Part shown: in pieces, positions 34,953 through 44,007 of the stretch
Position numbering within the stretch: the first letter of the stretch is position 1
Layout of the letters: the number at the start of each line of letters is the position of its first letter
Source: Opitutaceae bacterium TAV5
GTDB lineage: Bacteria; Verrucomicrobiota; Verrucomicrobiia; Opitutales; Opitutaceae
DNA: 64,000 nucleotides
Direction: 5' to 3'
NCBI GenBank assembly: GCA_000242935.3
Contig: CP007053.1
Coordinates: 5,193,001 to 5,257,000, forward strand
Position numbers and translations under genes: made by a program
The notes under the pieces: generated by a model
What the model was told of the DNA's origin: nothing
Database searches by the model: none
What the model saw: the letters and a program-made list of their open reading frames with translations, nothing else

Positions 34953-35627
34953 TCAGCGGGCGGCGGCGGTGGCGGATCCGGTGTCGGGTTCGGCGGACTG
35001 GTATTTCTGGTCCATGACCTTGTCGGAGTAGTCCTGGACCAGGTTCTGGATTTCCACGCGTTTGGCGCCGATGAACGGCTCGCGGGCCTTGATCGCATCC
35101 CCGAGCCCGAACTTTTCGAGGCGGTCGAGGATTTCGTTGCCGACCTTGACCAGCGCGACGTTGCGGGCCTCGCGGTCGGCCACGGTGCGCTCGAGCTGGG
35201 CCACGCGGATTTCGAGGGCGGCGCGGGCCTGCTCCTTTTCCCGGGCCAGCAGAGACGCCTTTTCGGAAGATTCCTTCCACTTCGCAAGGTCGGCGGAAAG
35301 CTGGCCGACCTTTTCCTCCTGCGTCACCACGATGGCCTTGAGGTCGGCGATTTCCTTTTCGGCCGCGGCGCGGTCTTTCTCACCTTGCCGGATGAGCGCG
35401 GCGACCTGTTTTTTCAAGGCGTCGCGCTCCTTTTCGAGTTCGGCCTGCGTGACCTGGAGCGCGGCGCTCTCGCTCTGCGCGGCGCGAAGCTGGAGGGTCG
35501 TGTTGCGGAGGGCTTCGCGAAGGCGGAGCTCCATCGTGTTGTCGGGCTGGGCCTGGGCGAAGGCGCAGACCGGCGCAAGCGCGGCCAGCACGAGGGCGAA
35601 CAGGTTTTTGAGTAGTGATGTTTTCAT
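34953..35627 (-). CDS. Periplasmic coiled-coil protein
   Basis: 224 residues from the ATG at complement 35625-35627. A clear signal peptide (MKTSLLKNLFALVLAALAPV...FAQA) is followed by ~130 residues of heptad-rich helix (MELRLREALRNTTLQLRAAQ, then AELEKERDALKKQVAALIRQ and later EKVGQLSADLAKWKESSEKA) and a globular end with VQDYSDKVMDQKY. It resembles periplasmic helper proteins encoded beside ExbB/ExbD/TonB systems. I cannot name a family. It follows the porin gene by 23 bp. A structural or energy-transducing accessory of the TPS/porin machinery is a reasonable guess. Confidence 0.7.
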   Translation of the reverse strand: MKTSLLKNLFALVLAALAPVCAFAQAQPDNTMELRLREALRNTTLQLRAAQSESAALQVTQAELEKERDALKKQVAALIRQGEKDRAAAEKEIADLKAIVVTQEEKVGQLSADLAKWKESSEKASLLAREKEQARAALEIRVAQLERTVADREARNVALVKVGNEILDRLEKFGLGDAIKAREPFIGAKRVEIQNLVQDYSDKVMDQKYQSAEPDTGSATAAAR

Positions 35628-35650
35628 GACAGTGGCGGTGACGGGTCCGG

Positions 35651-37483
35651 CTAGAATTTTGCGTTGATGTCGAACTGGAAGACGTCGGAGGAGTAGGAGG
35701 CGCCGGAGACGTTGTCGGCGCTCAGCCAGCGGACGCGGCCGCTGACGTTTCGGGAAAGCCCCACGCTGGCGCCGAGGATGAAGCCCTTGAGGTTGGTGCC
35801 GCCGAGACCGAAGTCGGAATCGGTAAAGCCGTCCACCACGGCGTCGGTCTCGAGGTATTTGTAGGCGATGCTCGCCTGCCAGTCCCAGCGTTTTTCGAGG
35901 ACGGGATCGCCGACGGTGAGCCGGGCGAGGTAACCGGTGTCGCCGCCATCGACGAGGCCGGAGGGACCGGGCCGGAGGTTGTTCTGCGCACCGGCGGAAT
36001 TGATGCGGCCTTCGTCGTAGGCGAGGTTTTTGACGAACTCGAAGTCGAGCGAAAGATGGACTGGATCGAAGCGGCGGAAGTCGAGCCGGGCGGTGAGGGT
36101 CAGTTCGCTGAACGGCGTGGCGAGCCCGTAATACTGGAGGTTTTGCTGGTACCACGGAGAGGTCGGATCCGTGTAATAGGTGTTGTCGCGGAGCGCCATG
36201 TAGGTGTTGCCCTTCTGGGCAAAGGCGGGACGGCGGGAATCGGTGTCACCGGCCACGTCCGGGCTGTCGATCGGGGTCGAGAGTTTTCCGGCGATTCTGG
36301 TGTAGTCGTAATACGCGACGGCGACCTTCAGGCTGAGGTCCTTGGCGAGTTCGATGTCGGTGCCGAGCTGGACGCCGTAGAGCCACCGGTCGTCGCTTTT
36401 GAACTTCTCCGGCTGGTTGCTGGAAAAGTTGAAGCTGGTGTTGTAGACGGGAAACAGGCCGAGGGTGGCGAAGGGTTTTAAACGGCCCATGCGGCGGCTG
36501 CCCTGGGCCATGACGCCGTCGAAGCCGAGATCGTCATCCCAGATGAGGTCGGTCGCGAAAAACGGGTTTTCGAAACGTCCGACAGTAAAGGCGAGCTTGC
36601 TGTCGGTGAGACCGGGGACGTCGTATTTCAAAAATCCGCGGTCGAGCCAGAGGGCGTATTTGGAGCCGAGTCCGTCGGAGCCCATGCTCTGGTTGGTGGA
36701 GACGGGGGAATCGTCGCTGCCGGTGGCCAGGCGCACGCCGGCGGAAAAACCTTCGCCGAGGTCGGCGTCGAGCGCGAGGCGGGCGCGGAGGCGAAGGCGG
36801 TCGCGGTCCTGGTCCACGTTGGTCATCGGAGGCAGGACGGTATTGGTAACCGACTGGTTATAGGGTGAGCCCTGGTTGACGGCATTGAAATCCGGATACC
36901 CGGTGGTGTCGTTGCCGGACGGGAACCAGGCGCCTTCGTAGCGGAAGCGGAGATCGCCGGTGAGCCGGAGCTTTTTGGTCCAGGCGGGGACTTCGCGGGG
37001 ATCGGCCCAGTTTTCCTCGCGGGCCTGTTTCATGACATCCTGCCGGATGTCCTCGCGGAGCTGTTCACGGACCGACTCCGGCACGTAGGTGACCCGGATG
37101 GCGCCGTCGGCCGTGGTCGAGGACACCGGGAAGGCGCCGGCGGGCGTATCCGGTGCGGACGGCGCAACCGACCCTCCGGGAGCATGGGCGAGCGCGGCCT
37201 GGCGGGCGGCCTGCGCGGCGGCTTCCGTGGCGGCGGCCGCATCGGCCTCGGCCTGGGCGATCAGCGCGGTGCCCTGCGGCTGTGTGATGACCCCCTGCTG
37301 CACGAGCAGGTTGACCAGATTGGTCATCGCATTGGTCGAGGGCGCCGCGGTGGCCGGTGCGGAAGCGCCGGCGGCTGCGTCGGCGGCATGGGCGACGGAC
37401 AGGAATGCGGAAAGACCGGCGGCGGTGAGCGCGGCAAGAAGCCGGATTTTTGATCGGCGCAGGCGTGGCAGTGCAGTTGTCAT
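35651..37483 (-). CDS. Putative porin (Porin_5-like outer membrane beta-barrel)
   Basis: 610 residues. A signal peptide (LLAALTAAGLSAFLSVAHAA) is followed by an Ala-rich helical N-terminal region with TNLVNLLVQQGVITQPQGTA, typical of this porin family's periplasmic part. Then come AWTKKLRLTGDLRFRYEGAW and alternating beta-strands to the end (SSDVFQFDINAKF), closing with a terminal Phe as in outer membrane barrels. The type is frequent in Verrucomicrobiota and other GC-rich Gram-negatives (family recalled as PF16930). It lies between the tonB-like and coiled-coil genes and presumably supplies small-molecule entry linked to the TonB/Exb complex. Confidence 0.88.
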   Translation of the reverse strand: MTTALPRLRRSKIRLLAALTAAGLSAFLSVAHAADAAAGASAPATAAPSTNAMTNLVNLLVQQGVITQPQGTALIAQAEADAAAATEAAAQAARQAALAHAPGGSVAPSAPDTPAGAFPVSSTTADGAIRVTYVPESVREQLREDIRQDVMKQAREENWADPREVPAWTKKLRLTGDLRFRYEGAWFPSGNDTTGYPDFNAVNQGSPYNQSVTNTVLPPMTNVDQDRDRLRLRARLALDADLGEGFSAGVRLATGSDDSPVSTNQSMGSDGLGSKYALWLDRGFLKYDVPGLTDSKLAFTVGRFENPFFATDLIWDDDLGFDGVMAQGSRRMGRLKPFATLGLFPVYNTSFNFSSNQPEKFKSDDRWLYGVQLGTDIELAKDLSLKVAVAYYDYTRIAGKLSTPIDSPDVAGDTDSRRPAFAQKGNTYMALRDNTYYTDPTSPWYQQNLQYYGLATPFSELTLTARLDFRRFDPVHLSLDFEFVKNLAYDEGRINSAGAQNNLRPGPSGLVDGGDTGYLARLTVGDPVLEKRWDWQASIAYKYLETDAVVDGFTDSDFGLGGTNLKGFILGASVGLSRNVSGRVRWLSADNVSGASYSSDVFQFDINAKF

Positions 37484-37547
37484 GTGGAAATCGGAAGGAG
37501 TCGAAGAGTGAATGGAGAGCAGGTTTCAGGTTGTTCGGTTTTCTCCG

Positions 37548-38324
37548 TCATGGGCGGCTGCCGGTCAGGCGGAGAACGATCGGGCTGGGCATGTCGGAGG
37601 GCGGAGGTTCGCGGAGAATGAGGCCGGTGAGGACTTCGTCCCGGATGGCGTCGTCGATCTCGCGGTCGCCGGTGGAGGTGACGAGTTGGGCGCGCTCGAT
37701 GCGGCCGGCGGCGTCGGGCCAGATGCGCACGGAAATGTCCATGGCGGCGGCGCGGGTCTTCGGATTTTTGCTGAGGGCGGAGGAGACCGTCGTCTGGATC
37801 TGCGCGGCATACCAACCCCAGCGGGAAGAGCCGCGACCACCGGACCCGGCGCCGGTTCCCGTGCCGGTGCCGCCGATGATGCCGCCGTTGCCGCGGCCGG
37901 TGAGGCCGAAGCCATCGGGAGGACCGTCGCCTTGGATGTTGGTGCCCATCGGGGCGGTGGATTCCTCGGCGGCAGGTTGTGGCGTTTCGGCGGGCCTGGG
38001 TTCGTCGGCGGCAACAGGCTCCTGTTCGATCATCTGCTGCTGCGTTTCCTCGGGTTTGGGAGTCTCTTCCGGTCTTTGTTGCGGAGGGGGAGGAGGTGGA
38101 GGAGGCGGAAGCGCAATCCGGACCATCGAAAATTCCTGCGGTTTTGGAGCGGAGGGCTTCGGGCCGGAGGCAGTCGAGACGAGCCACCAGGCGATGCCGC
38201 CGGCCGCGACCACGCAGAGCGCAAGCACGGGACCGTAGCGGCGGAAAAAGCCGGGCTCCTGTTCGATGAGATAACCGTCAAGATCCTCGTCGAACAAGTC
38301 GTCGTTTTTGTTGGGAAAAGACAT
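37548..38324 (-). CDS. TonB-like energy transducer
   Basis: 258 residues from the ATG at complement 38322-38324 (MSFPNKNDDLFDEDLDGYLI). A cytoplasmic N-terminus and one transmembrane helix (GPVLALCVVAAGGIAWWLVS, ~31-50) are followed by a long Pro/Glu-rich spacer (PPPPPPPPPQQRPEETPKPE), a Gly-rich segment and a C-terminal TonB-type domain (RIWPDAAGRIERAQLVTSTG, then DREIDDAIRDEVLTGLILRE). It would couple the ExbB/ExbD proton channel to an outer membrane partner. The start is 37 bp downstream of the exbD stop. Confidence 0.88.
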   Translation of the reverse strand: MSFPNKNDDLFDEDLDGYLIEQEPGFFRRYGPVLALCVVAAGGIAWWLVSTASGPKPSAPKPQEFSMVRIALPPPPPPPPPQQRPEETPKPEETQQQMIEQEPVAADEPRPAETPQPAAEESTAPMGTNIQGDGPPDGFGLTGRGNGGIIGGTGTGTGAGSGGRGSSRWGWYAAQIQTTVSSALSKNPKTRAAAMDISVRIWPDAAGRIERAQLVTSTGDREIDDAIRDEVLTGLILREPPPSDMPSPIVLRLTGSRP

Positions 38325-38361
38325 CGGGAGCGGTGCTGGATTAGTTGAGGAGGGGGGGCGG

Positions 38362-38766
38362 CTATTTGCCGGACTTGGTGGCGAGGCCAACTTGCGAGAT
38401 GCCGACGCGGCCGAGCACATCGAGGACATCCATGACGCCCTGATAGTGCGTGAGGCTGTCGCCGCGCACCACCACCGGGAAATCCGGCGTCAGCGATTTC
38501 TGCGAGTTGAGCCGCTGTTCGAGTTCGGTGAGCGTCACGGGAACCGTATCCAAAAAGACACGACCCTCGTTGTTCACTGTGATCGCCTTCGTCTTCGGCT
38601 TGGCGAGGCTGGCCGGTGTGTTGCTCGACTTCGGCAGGTTGACCTTTGTCCCGGCAACCGAGGCCGTGCACATGAGGATAAAAATGACGAGCAGCACGTA
38701 CGCCAGATCCAGCATGGGCGTGATGTTGATGTCGTCGTATGGTTTGCCTTCGTCCTGGACGGTCAT
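38362..38766 (-). CDS. exbD: ExbD/TolR-family proton-channel subunit
   Basis: 134 residues with the family signature: INITPMLDLAYVLLVIFILM, in which the Asp in the membrane helix (about residue 20) is the proton-carrying residue. After it comes a periplasmic domain (ITVNNEGRVFLDTVPVTLTE, then FPVVVRGDSLTHYQGVMDVL). It works with the ExbB fusion protein encoded 54 bp upstream to energise the TonB-like protein encoded next. Confidence 0.95.
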   Translation of the reverse strand: MTVQDEGKPYDDINITPMLDLAYVLLVIFILMCTASVAGTKVNLPKSSNTPASLAKPKTKAITVNNEGRVFLDTVPVTLTELEQRLNSQKSLTPDFPVVVRGDSLTHYQGVMDVLDVLGRVGISQVGLATKSGK

Positions 38767-38820
38767 GGGAATTGTGGATTTCGGGTTGTGGGATGTGGAA
38801 TAAACAGAGGGCGCACCGGG

Positions 38821-40707
38821 TTATTCGGTGCTGGCGAGTTTCGCTTTTTCGGAAGCGCGCTTCGGGTAAAACTCGGCGATCTTCGTGACGAACTCGTCCA
38901 CGAAGACCTGCATGTCGGCGGTCACATCTTTCACTCGCGTGAGCAGGTAGTTGTAGCCGAACAGCGCGGGGATCGCCACGGCCAGGCCGGCCACGGTGGC
39001 CAGCAGCGCGGCGGCGATGCCGGGCGCGATGGCGTTGACGTTGACGTCGCCGGCCATGGCCACGGCCGCGAAGGTGATCATGACGCCGACCACGGTGCCG
39101 AGCAGTCCGAGAAACGGACCGCCGGAGATGGCAATCGTCAAGAGCACCATCTGTTTGTTGAGGCGCTGTTGTTCGCGGACACGACCGCCGTCCATGCTCG
39201 CGGTGATGGCTCTGATCGCATGCGCGGAAAGGGATCTTTCATCGCCTTTTTTTGTTTCGGAAAGTCGTTTGCGGATTTCCTCGGCTCCGATGTGGTAAAG
39301 ACGGTAGAGCGGCGCGCGCGAGATGAGTTTCCGCTCGGCATCGGTGAGCTGGCCGCCAAGCGAAGAGACCTGGTGGTTGGTGTTATCGAGGACGGTCAGG
39401 TCGCCGGCCACGCGTTCGTTGAAGATTTTTAGGAAGCGCTCGTTCCCCTTGCGGACCGCGTCGATGTAGCCGTTTTTGGCGACCATGACCGCGAGGCTGA
39501 TCGCGCTCATCACAGCCAGAATAACGATGACGATCCAGCCATCGAAGGTGAGGTTTTGGATGATGACCGTAAAATATCCCGAATGTCCCCCGTTTCCGCC
39601 GCCGCCCGAGAGTTCTTCTTCACCGAACAGAACCGCGCGGGCTCCGGACTCACCGCCCTGCGAGGCCGCGAGGAATTTTATGAAACCGGCTGGCCGGGCG
39701 GCGCGGGCAAGCTGGAACTCGACCAGTTCGCCGGCAAAGCCGGACGTGACCGCGGCATCGGGGGTCGAGCGGTCGCCGCCGAGCGCGGCCTGCGTATCGA
39801 GAGAAGGGATACCGGAATCAAGCGTGGCGTAGGAATTGCCGTCGACATAGAGCGTGATGCGGGTGCCGTCGGCCACTGCGGCGAGGTGGTGCCAGGTGTT
39901 GACCGTCAAGAGTGCGCCAGCAGGCGAACGGAGGGTGTTGCCGGCTGCGGTGACTTCCACAAAAGGAGCGCCCTGCTCGGTGCCGACGAGGAAGGCGGTT
40001 TGCGGACCAGCGGCAGAACGGCGGCTGTAAATGATGGCGCGTCCGGCGAGCGTGGCCGGTTTCACCCAGGCTGACCAGGTCAGCGGAGCGTTGGCGGTCC
40101 AGGCGAGCGAGGGCGTGGCGGGGACGGTGATGGCGGAGTTGCCGTCGAAACGCAGGCCGGTGCCGATCAGCGTGCCCTCGGCCGGAATGCCGGGGTTGGC
40201 CGCGTTGTTCTCGTTGCCCGAAAAATCGCGGGCCGGCTGGCCGCGTTCCCCAAAATGCCAGGCAAGCACGGTGTCGGCATCATAGGTGCCCTTCGCGTTT
40301 TCGACGGAAGGCGCAGCCTGGTTGCCGTAGTAGAGCCAGACAGCGGTCTGCGCACCGGATTTCACGTCGGGGACGCGCACCCACACAAACGCCTCGCCGA
40401 GGAGCGAGTCGAACTGGGCGACGTGATGCGGGAGAACCGTCTTGTCGTCTTCGGCGACAAAGCGGATGTCACCGCCGTCGCCGCGGGCGCGGTCGAACTG
40501 GAAGTTGCCGATGTGCAGGCGCACGAGGACGGGCGCCCCGCCCACCGGATCGGTGATGCCGGCCCCGACGGGCGTGGCGTCGATGGTCAGTTTCTTGCGC
40601 AGTGCCCATTCGTCGTTCCACCAGGCGTGGGCCACGCCGGGAACGCCGAGCAGGGCTACCAGGCCGAGCAGTGCGTTTTTGAACCAGAATCGAGTCGGTC
40701 GTTTCAT
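38821..40707 (-). CDS. exbB: ExbB/TolQ/MotA proton channel fused to N-terminal DUF2341 and LamG-like domains
   Basis: 628 residues from the ATG at complement 40705-40707. A signal peptide (ALLGLVALLGVPGVAHA) is followed by a DUF2341 domain (~30-190: WWNDEWALRKKLTIDATPVG, then AVWLYYGNQAAPS) and a concanavalin/LamG-like domain (~190-345: FDGNSAITVPATPSLAWTAN, then VNTWHHLAAVADGTRITLYV). After a Gly-rich hinge come the ExbB core helices from about residue 385 (FDGWIVIVILAVMSAISLAV, and later GGPFLGLLGTVVGVMITFAA and AIAPGIAAALLATVAGLAVA). Normal ExbB is ~240 residues, so roughly 380 periplasmic residues are added. Those domains bind carbohydrates or proteins in other contexts and may connect the motor to the cell wall or a secreted partner. 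Confidence 0.92.
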   Translation of the reverse strand: MKRPTRFWFKNALLGLVALLGVPGVAHAWWNDEWALRKKLTIDATPVGAGITDPVGGAPVLVRLHIGNFQFDRARGDGGDIRFVAEDDKTVLPHHVAQFDSLLGEAFVWVRVPDVKSGAQTAVWLYYGNQAAPSVENAKGTYDADTVLAWHFGERGQPARDFSGNENNAANPGIPAEGTLIGTGLRFDGNSAITVPATPSLAWTANAPLTWSAWVKPATLAGRAIIYSRRSAAGPQTAFLVGTEQGAPFVEVTAAGNTLRSPAGALLTVNTWHHLAAVADGTRITLYVDGNSYATLDSGIPSLDTQAALGGDRSTPDAAVTSGFAGELVEFQLARAARPAGFIKFLAASQGGESGARAVLFGEEELSGGGGNGGHSGYFTVIIQNLTFDGWIVIVILAVMSAISLAVMVAKNGYIDAVRKGNERFLKIFNERVAGDLTVLDNTNHQVSSLGGQLTDAERKLISRAPLYRLYHIGAEEIRKRLSETKKGDERSLSAHAIRAITASMDGGRVREQQRLNKQMVLLTIAISGGPFLGLLGTVVGVMITFAAVAMAGDVNVNAIAPGIAAALLATVAGLAVAIPALFGYNYLLTRVKDVTADMQVFVDEFVTKIAEFYPKRASEKAKLASTE

Positions 40708-40762
40708 ATGCAGTTTTCGTGTTGGTTGTCGCGGAAGGTGCCGGAAAAAAGTGCGGTGTTTC

Positions 40763-42439
40763 TCAGAAGTCGGCCCAGACACGGAAGGTGAGCCGGGGGT
40801 CAAAATGTTCGGTCCCGCCCTCGCTGCGCAGGGGCAGGCCGAGATCGAGGGAGCCGTTGAAGTGTTTTCTGAATTTCAGGGTCATGCCCGCGCCGACACT
40901 GCCGAGCAGGAAGCGGGAATCCTGTTCGGGCAGCGTATCGGTAAGCGTCAGGCCGGCCCAGTCGGTGAAGACATAGAGGCGCCACTCGTCGAGGAAGCCG
41001 CCGAGGGTGAGCGGCGGCGTGCGCAGTTCGATGGTGCCGGCAATGCCGTTGTCCCCCATCGTCTCGGATTCGAGATAACCGCGCACGGTGCCGAGACCGC
41101 CGGCTCCGAACTGTTCGGACGAGATGAGCGGCTGGCTGGAAAGCTGGCCCTGGAGTTTTGCGAAAAGCTGCCAGTCGGCAGCAATGTCGCGCGTCTGCGC
41201 AATGTCCCCGCGAAAGTAGATGTAGCTGCCGTCGGAGCCGTAGCGTTTGTTGGAAAATTCCTCCGATGAACTGCCCAGGCCGCGGAAGTGGAAATTGAGC
41301 CCGGCGTTGAACTGCGTGATGGCTTTCTTCCCGACCGATGTGCCCGTGTAGGTGACGGAAAACGGGTAGTAGGTAATCGGCGTCTGCGTGGCGTCGGGCA
41401 TGCCGGTCAGCGTCAGCAACTCGTCAAAATGCTTGTAGTCGAAACCGCCGGTCAGGCTGTGCGTATAGGTCTCCGAACCGGTCAGGGCCACGATCGCCTG
41501 CAGGCCGACGATCTCGCCGCGGCCCGCCACATCGAAGGTGCCCAGCGTGGACACGTCGCTGTCCTGCTTCACTCCCTGCAGGAGCAGCTTGACGGGAGAA
41601 TTCGGGACCGGAGCGAGGTAGTAGGCCGAAAACACCTTCGCGTCGTCGATGCGCTCCGGCGCGATCTGGAAACTGAGGCCGAGCGTGTGCTCCAGTTGCC
41701 AGAGGTTGCCGTAGCTGGCCGAGCCGTTCAGGCGCAGCGGTTTGGTGTTCGCACTGTGGCGATTGTTCAGTTCGAGGCTGCCGTGGAATGGAAGCGTGTC
41801 CTCGACGTTGAGGTCGATATCGACGGTGCCAGGGGCGACCCCCGCGCGAAGTGACGGCGTGACCTTCCGGTCCGGAAGCTGATTGAGGGCGATGATGTCG
41901 CGCGTGACCGCGTTGAAGTCCGGAACTTTTCCCTCGGCGATCGATGGCGCCTTTTCCTTGATCTGGTTATGATCGAAGTAGCGGGAGCCGCGGATGCGCA
42001 GCCGCCCCACCGTTCCCTCGGTCACCCGGATGACCACCGTATTGTTCTGCACCTGCTGTTGCGGCACCTGCACAGCCACCGTCTGGTATCCTTTACTTTG
42101 ATACAGTTTTTCGAGCGCGACCCGGGCGCCCTCGACATCGTCGGGCGTGCGCGCTTCGCCCAGCCATGGATAAACCGTCTTTTCCACCTCCCGCGGCGTC
42201 AGCTTGTGGACGCCCTCCACCCGGTACTCGAAAATGTCGATGTACTGCGGCGGCGCAGCCGGCGCGGCGGACGACGGGTTTGGTGGTTCGGCTGCTGCAA
42301 GCGGAAAAACACAGGCGGACAGGAGCAGGATGAGTGAGCAGGGAAAGGAAACGGGATTCACAGATGAGTGACGGAAATAAGGGAGCCGGTTGTGGCGATT
42401 CGGGTCGGGTCTGCGGAAGCGGACGGTGGCAGTTGGCAA
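40763..42439 (-). CDS. TpsB (ShlB/FhaC/HecB-type) outer membrane transporter
   Basis: 558 residues from ATG 42439; an in-frame GTG at 42361 would put the hydrophobic signal (FPCSLILLLSACVFPLAAAE) close to the N-terminus and may be the real start. A POTRA-2 domain (IDIFEYRVEGVHKLTPREVE) and the ShlB POTRA (VVIRVTEGTVGRLRIRGSRY, with DFNAVTRDIIALNQLPDRKV) are followed by a 16-stranded barrel. The barrel includes the TpsB/Omp85 motifs GAGGLGTVRGYLESE and FTDWAG, and the C-terminus ends FRVWADF. It is the dedicated translocator for the giant TpsA encoded 7.6 kb downstream in the same operon, an unusual separation for two-partner secretion genes. A promoter-like element shared with fecR is ~50 bp upstream of the start. 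Confidence 0.95.
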   Translation of the reverse strand: MPTATVRFRRPDPNRHNRLPYFRHSSVNPVSFPCSLILLLSACVFPLAAAEPPNPSSAAPAAPPQYIDIFEYRVEGVHKLTPREVEKTVYPWLGEARTPDDVEGARVALEKLYQSKGYQTVAVQVPQQQVQNNTVVIRVTEGTVGRLRIRGSRYFDHNQIKEKAPSIAEGKVPDFNAVTRDIIALNQLPDRKVTPSLRAGVAPGTVDIDLNVEDTLPFHGSLELNNRHSANTKPLRLNGSASYGNLWQLEHTLGLSFQIAPERIDDAKVFSAYYLAPVPNSPVKLLLQGVKQDSDVSTLGTFDVAGRGEIVGLQAIVALTGSETYTHSLTGGFDYKHFDELLTLTGMPDATQTPITYYPFSVTYTGTSVGKKAITQFNAGLNFHFRGLGSSSEEFSNKRYGSDGSYIYFRGDIAQTRDIAADWQLFAKLQGQLSSQPLISSEQFGAGGLGTVRGYLESETMGDNGIAGTIELRTPPLTLGGFLDEWRLYVFTDWAGLTLTDTLPEQDSRFLLGSVGAGMTLKFRKHFNGSLDLGLPLRSEGGTEHFDPRLTFRVWADF

Positions 42440-42893
42440 ATGGTGAGTCGTAGCGGTGATGCCGGGCGCGGACGTGTTGCCCTTGCATATAATAAGTCAG
42501 GGAAAATCACCGAAATCTGCCGCCCCGGGTGTTACGTTTATGTTACAAACACATTTTCCCGAAAAAAAAGCGAAGGGGGTGGCAGATCGGATGAAAATAT
42601 CCGGAGAAATGCCGGACCTGCGGACCGTCATTGCACGCGGGTCCGCGAGATTCTTTCCGGTCCCGATCATGATTTCTCTGCCTGCGTCCCGAACGTATCA
42701 TGAGCACAGGATACGCCGAATTGATCCCTCCCCCCCCTGCATCCGGTAAGGCAAAGCATCTGCCGTTGTCACAAGGTTGTTACTTTAGAAATCTTGATCC
42801 CGGACAAAAAAGAGTTCGTGGGTATTCATCCCTGTCCATCGCCGGCAACTGGCCTTTCCTGCCCGGCCAACATCCTTCTCGTCTTCCACACCG
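42440..42893. other. Divergent intergenic region between tpsB and the STN gene
   Basis: 454 bp without a convincing gene; short frames here have no codon or motif support. It contains the shared promoter-like element (42488-42521) pointing toward tpsB and AT-rich stretches around 42525-42570. No obvious ribosome binding site precedes the STN gene. Confidence 0.6.
42488..42521 (-). promoter_or_regulatory. 34-bp promoter-like element facing tpsB
   Basis: Read on the minus strand it begins GGCAGATTT and ends TGACTTATTATA, with GATTTTCC in between. The same ends at the same spacing occur at 44008-44041, facing fecR; 26 of 34 positions are identical without gaps. Both copies sit immediately upstream of a gene of the same putative signalling locus. 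It is a candidate promoter or operator for the sigma factor encoded at 43388-43978. Confidence 0.65.
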
Positions 42894-43397
42894 ATGATCC
42901 TGTCCAAACTCCGCTCCGGAATTTTTCCATTTTTTCTGCTGGCGGCGACGTGTGCGGGCGGGACCGCAGCGGAGGGGCAGAAACCGGCCCGGATTTCCTA
43001 CACGGATGACGCGGTGTTTGTCCGAACCACGGTGGACATCGCGCCGATCAGCGCGGGACCGGTCACGTTGCGCGATATTTTTACCCTGGTCGAAAAGCAG
43101 ACGTCCTTCGAGTTCATCTACCTGCCCAGCCAGCTCCCTCTCGACACCCGGGTGGCGGTCGAAGCCGGATCGAAGCTTTCCCTCTCCGACCTGTTTTCTT
43201 CGCTCACCCTGCTGACTGATGTGGTGTTCCAGCGGCGTGACCGGAAAATCATCGTCCGCAACCGGAGAACCCGCGACCTGCTGTCATGGGAAAGGTGGTA
43301 CATCAATCTCGCGCCGGCCGGGATTTCGGGAAACGCCGCTCTGGCCGTCGCCCGACCCGGCCGGGGTTGTCCGGGAGATTCCTTTTTATGGACCTGA
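42894..43397 (+). CDS. Stand-alone STN-domain periplasmic protein (VreA-like)
   Basis: 167 residues: signal peptide (SGIFPFFLLAATCAGGTAAE), then at ~55-125 an STN domain (VDIAPISAGPVTLRDIFTLV, FEFIYLPSQLPLDTRVAVEA, then DLFSSLTLLTDVVFQRRDRK, IIVRNRR). STN domains usually sit at the N-terminus of TonB-dependent receptors or secretins; here no barrel follows, and a short unrelated tail closes the protein. The gene overlaps the sigma-factor start by 10 bp. The order STN - sigma - anti-sigma equals vreA-vreI-vreR of the Pseudomonas PUMA3 system, in which a barrel-less STN protein signals to the anti-sigma factor. Confidence 0.8.
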   Translation: MILSKLRSGIFPFFLLAATCAGGTAAEGQKPARISYTDDAVFVRTTVDIAPISAGPVTLRDIFTLVEKQTSFEFIYLPSQLPLDTRVAVEAGSKLSLSDLFSSLTLLTDVVFQRRDRKIIVRNRRTRDLLSWERWYINLAPAGISGNAALAVARPGRGCPGDSFLWT

Positions 43398-43978
43398 CCG
43401 GCTCTAGCGACGAGGAACTGGCGACCCGCATCCGGGCAGACGACCAGCAGGCCCTGCTCGTGCTGGCAGGTCGGTATTACGTTCACCTCTGCCAGTTTTC
43501 CGAATCTCTCGTGGGCCGGCACGAACTCGCGGAAGAAGCCGCCTCCAACGTCTTCATCCGCCTGTGGCAACGACGACACAGCTTGGAGATCACGGCCGGC
43601 GTGCGCAGCTATCTGTTCGGCGCCGTCCGCAAGCAATCCATCAACATCCGGCTCAGCCAGATCAGGACGGGCGAAGTGCCTCTTCACGAAATGCCCGAGG
43701 ACGCGCTTGTTGACGAGCATCGCGCCGACGGGGATCTGCTTTACCGGGAATTGCGGAGCGAGATCGACGCGCTGCTGGAGGACATGCCCGAGCAGCGCCG
43801 GGCGGTTTTCAGGATGAACCGGCTGGAGAACCGGCGTTACAAGGAAATTGCCTCGCTCCTCGGCATTTCGGTGGCTGCGGTGCAGCATCAGATGGTGCGT
43901 GCCAGTCGCCAGATCGATGCAGCCCTGCCGCGGCTGCGCCGGCTCGTGGCCCGGGGACCCCGGAGCGGACAGGCATAA
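43388..43978 (+). CDS. ECF (FecI-like) RNA polymerase sigma factor
   Basis: 196 residues from the ATG at 43388; the open frame extends upstream but into the STN gene. Region 2 (ELATRIRADDQQALLVLAGR, then HELAEEAASNVFIRLWQRRH) and region 4 (LPHDMPEQRR-type LEDMPEQRRAVFRMNRLENR, then RYKEIASLLGISVAAVQHQM) are both present, with no other domains, as in iron-starvation-type ECF sigma factors. It is followed by its likely anti-sigma factor FecR at 44058. Its probable targets are promoters with the element found at 42488-42521 and 44008-44041. Confidence 0.92.
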   Translation: MDLTGSSDEELATRIRADDQQALLVLAGRYYVHLCQFSESLVGRHELAEEAASNVFIRLWQRRHSLEITAGVRSYLFGAVRKQSINIRLSQIRTGEVPLHEMPEDALVDEHRADGDLLYRELRSEIDALLEDMPEQRRAVFRMNRLENRRYKEIASLLGISVAAVQHQMVRASRQIDAALPRLRRLVARGPRSGQA

Positions 43979-44007
43979 TTCTTTCCGATGAAAAATACAC
44001 GCAACAT

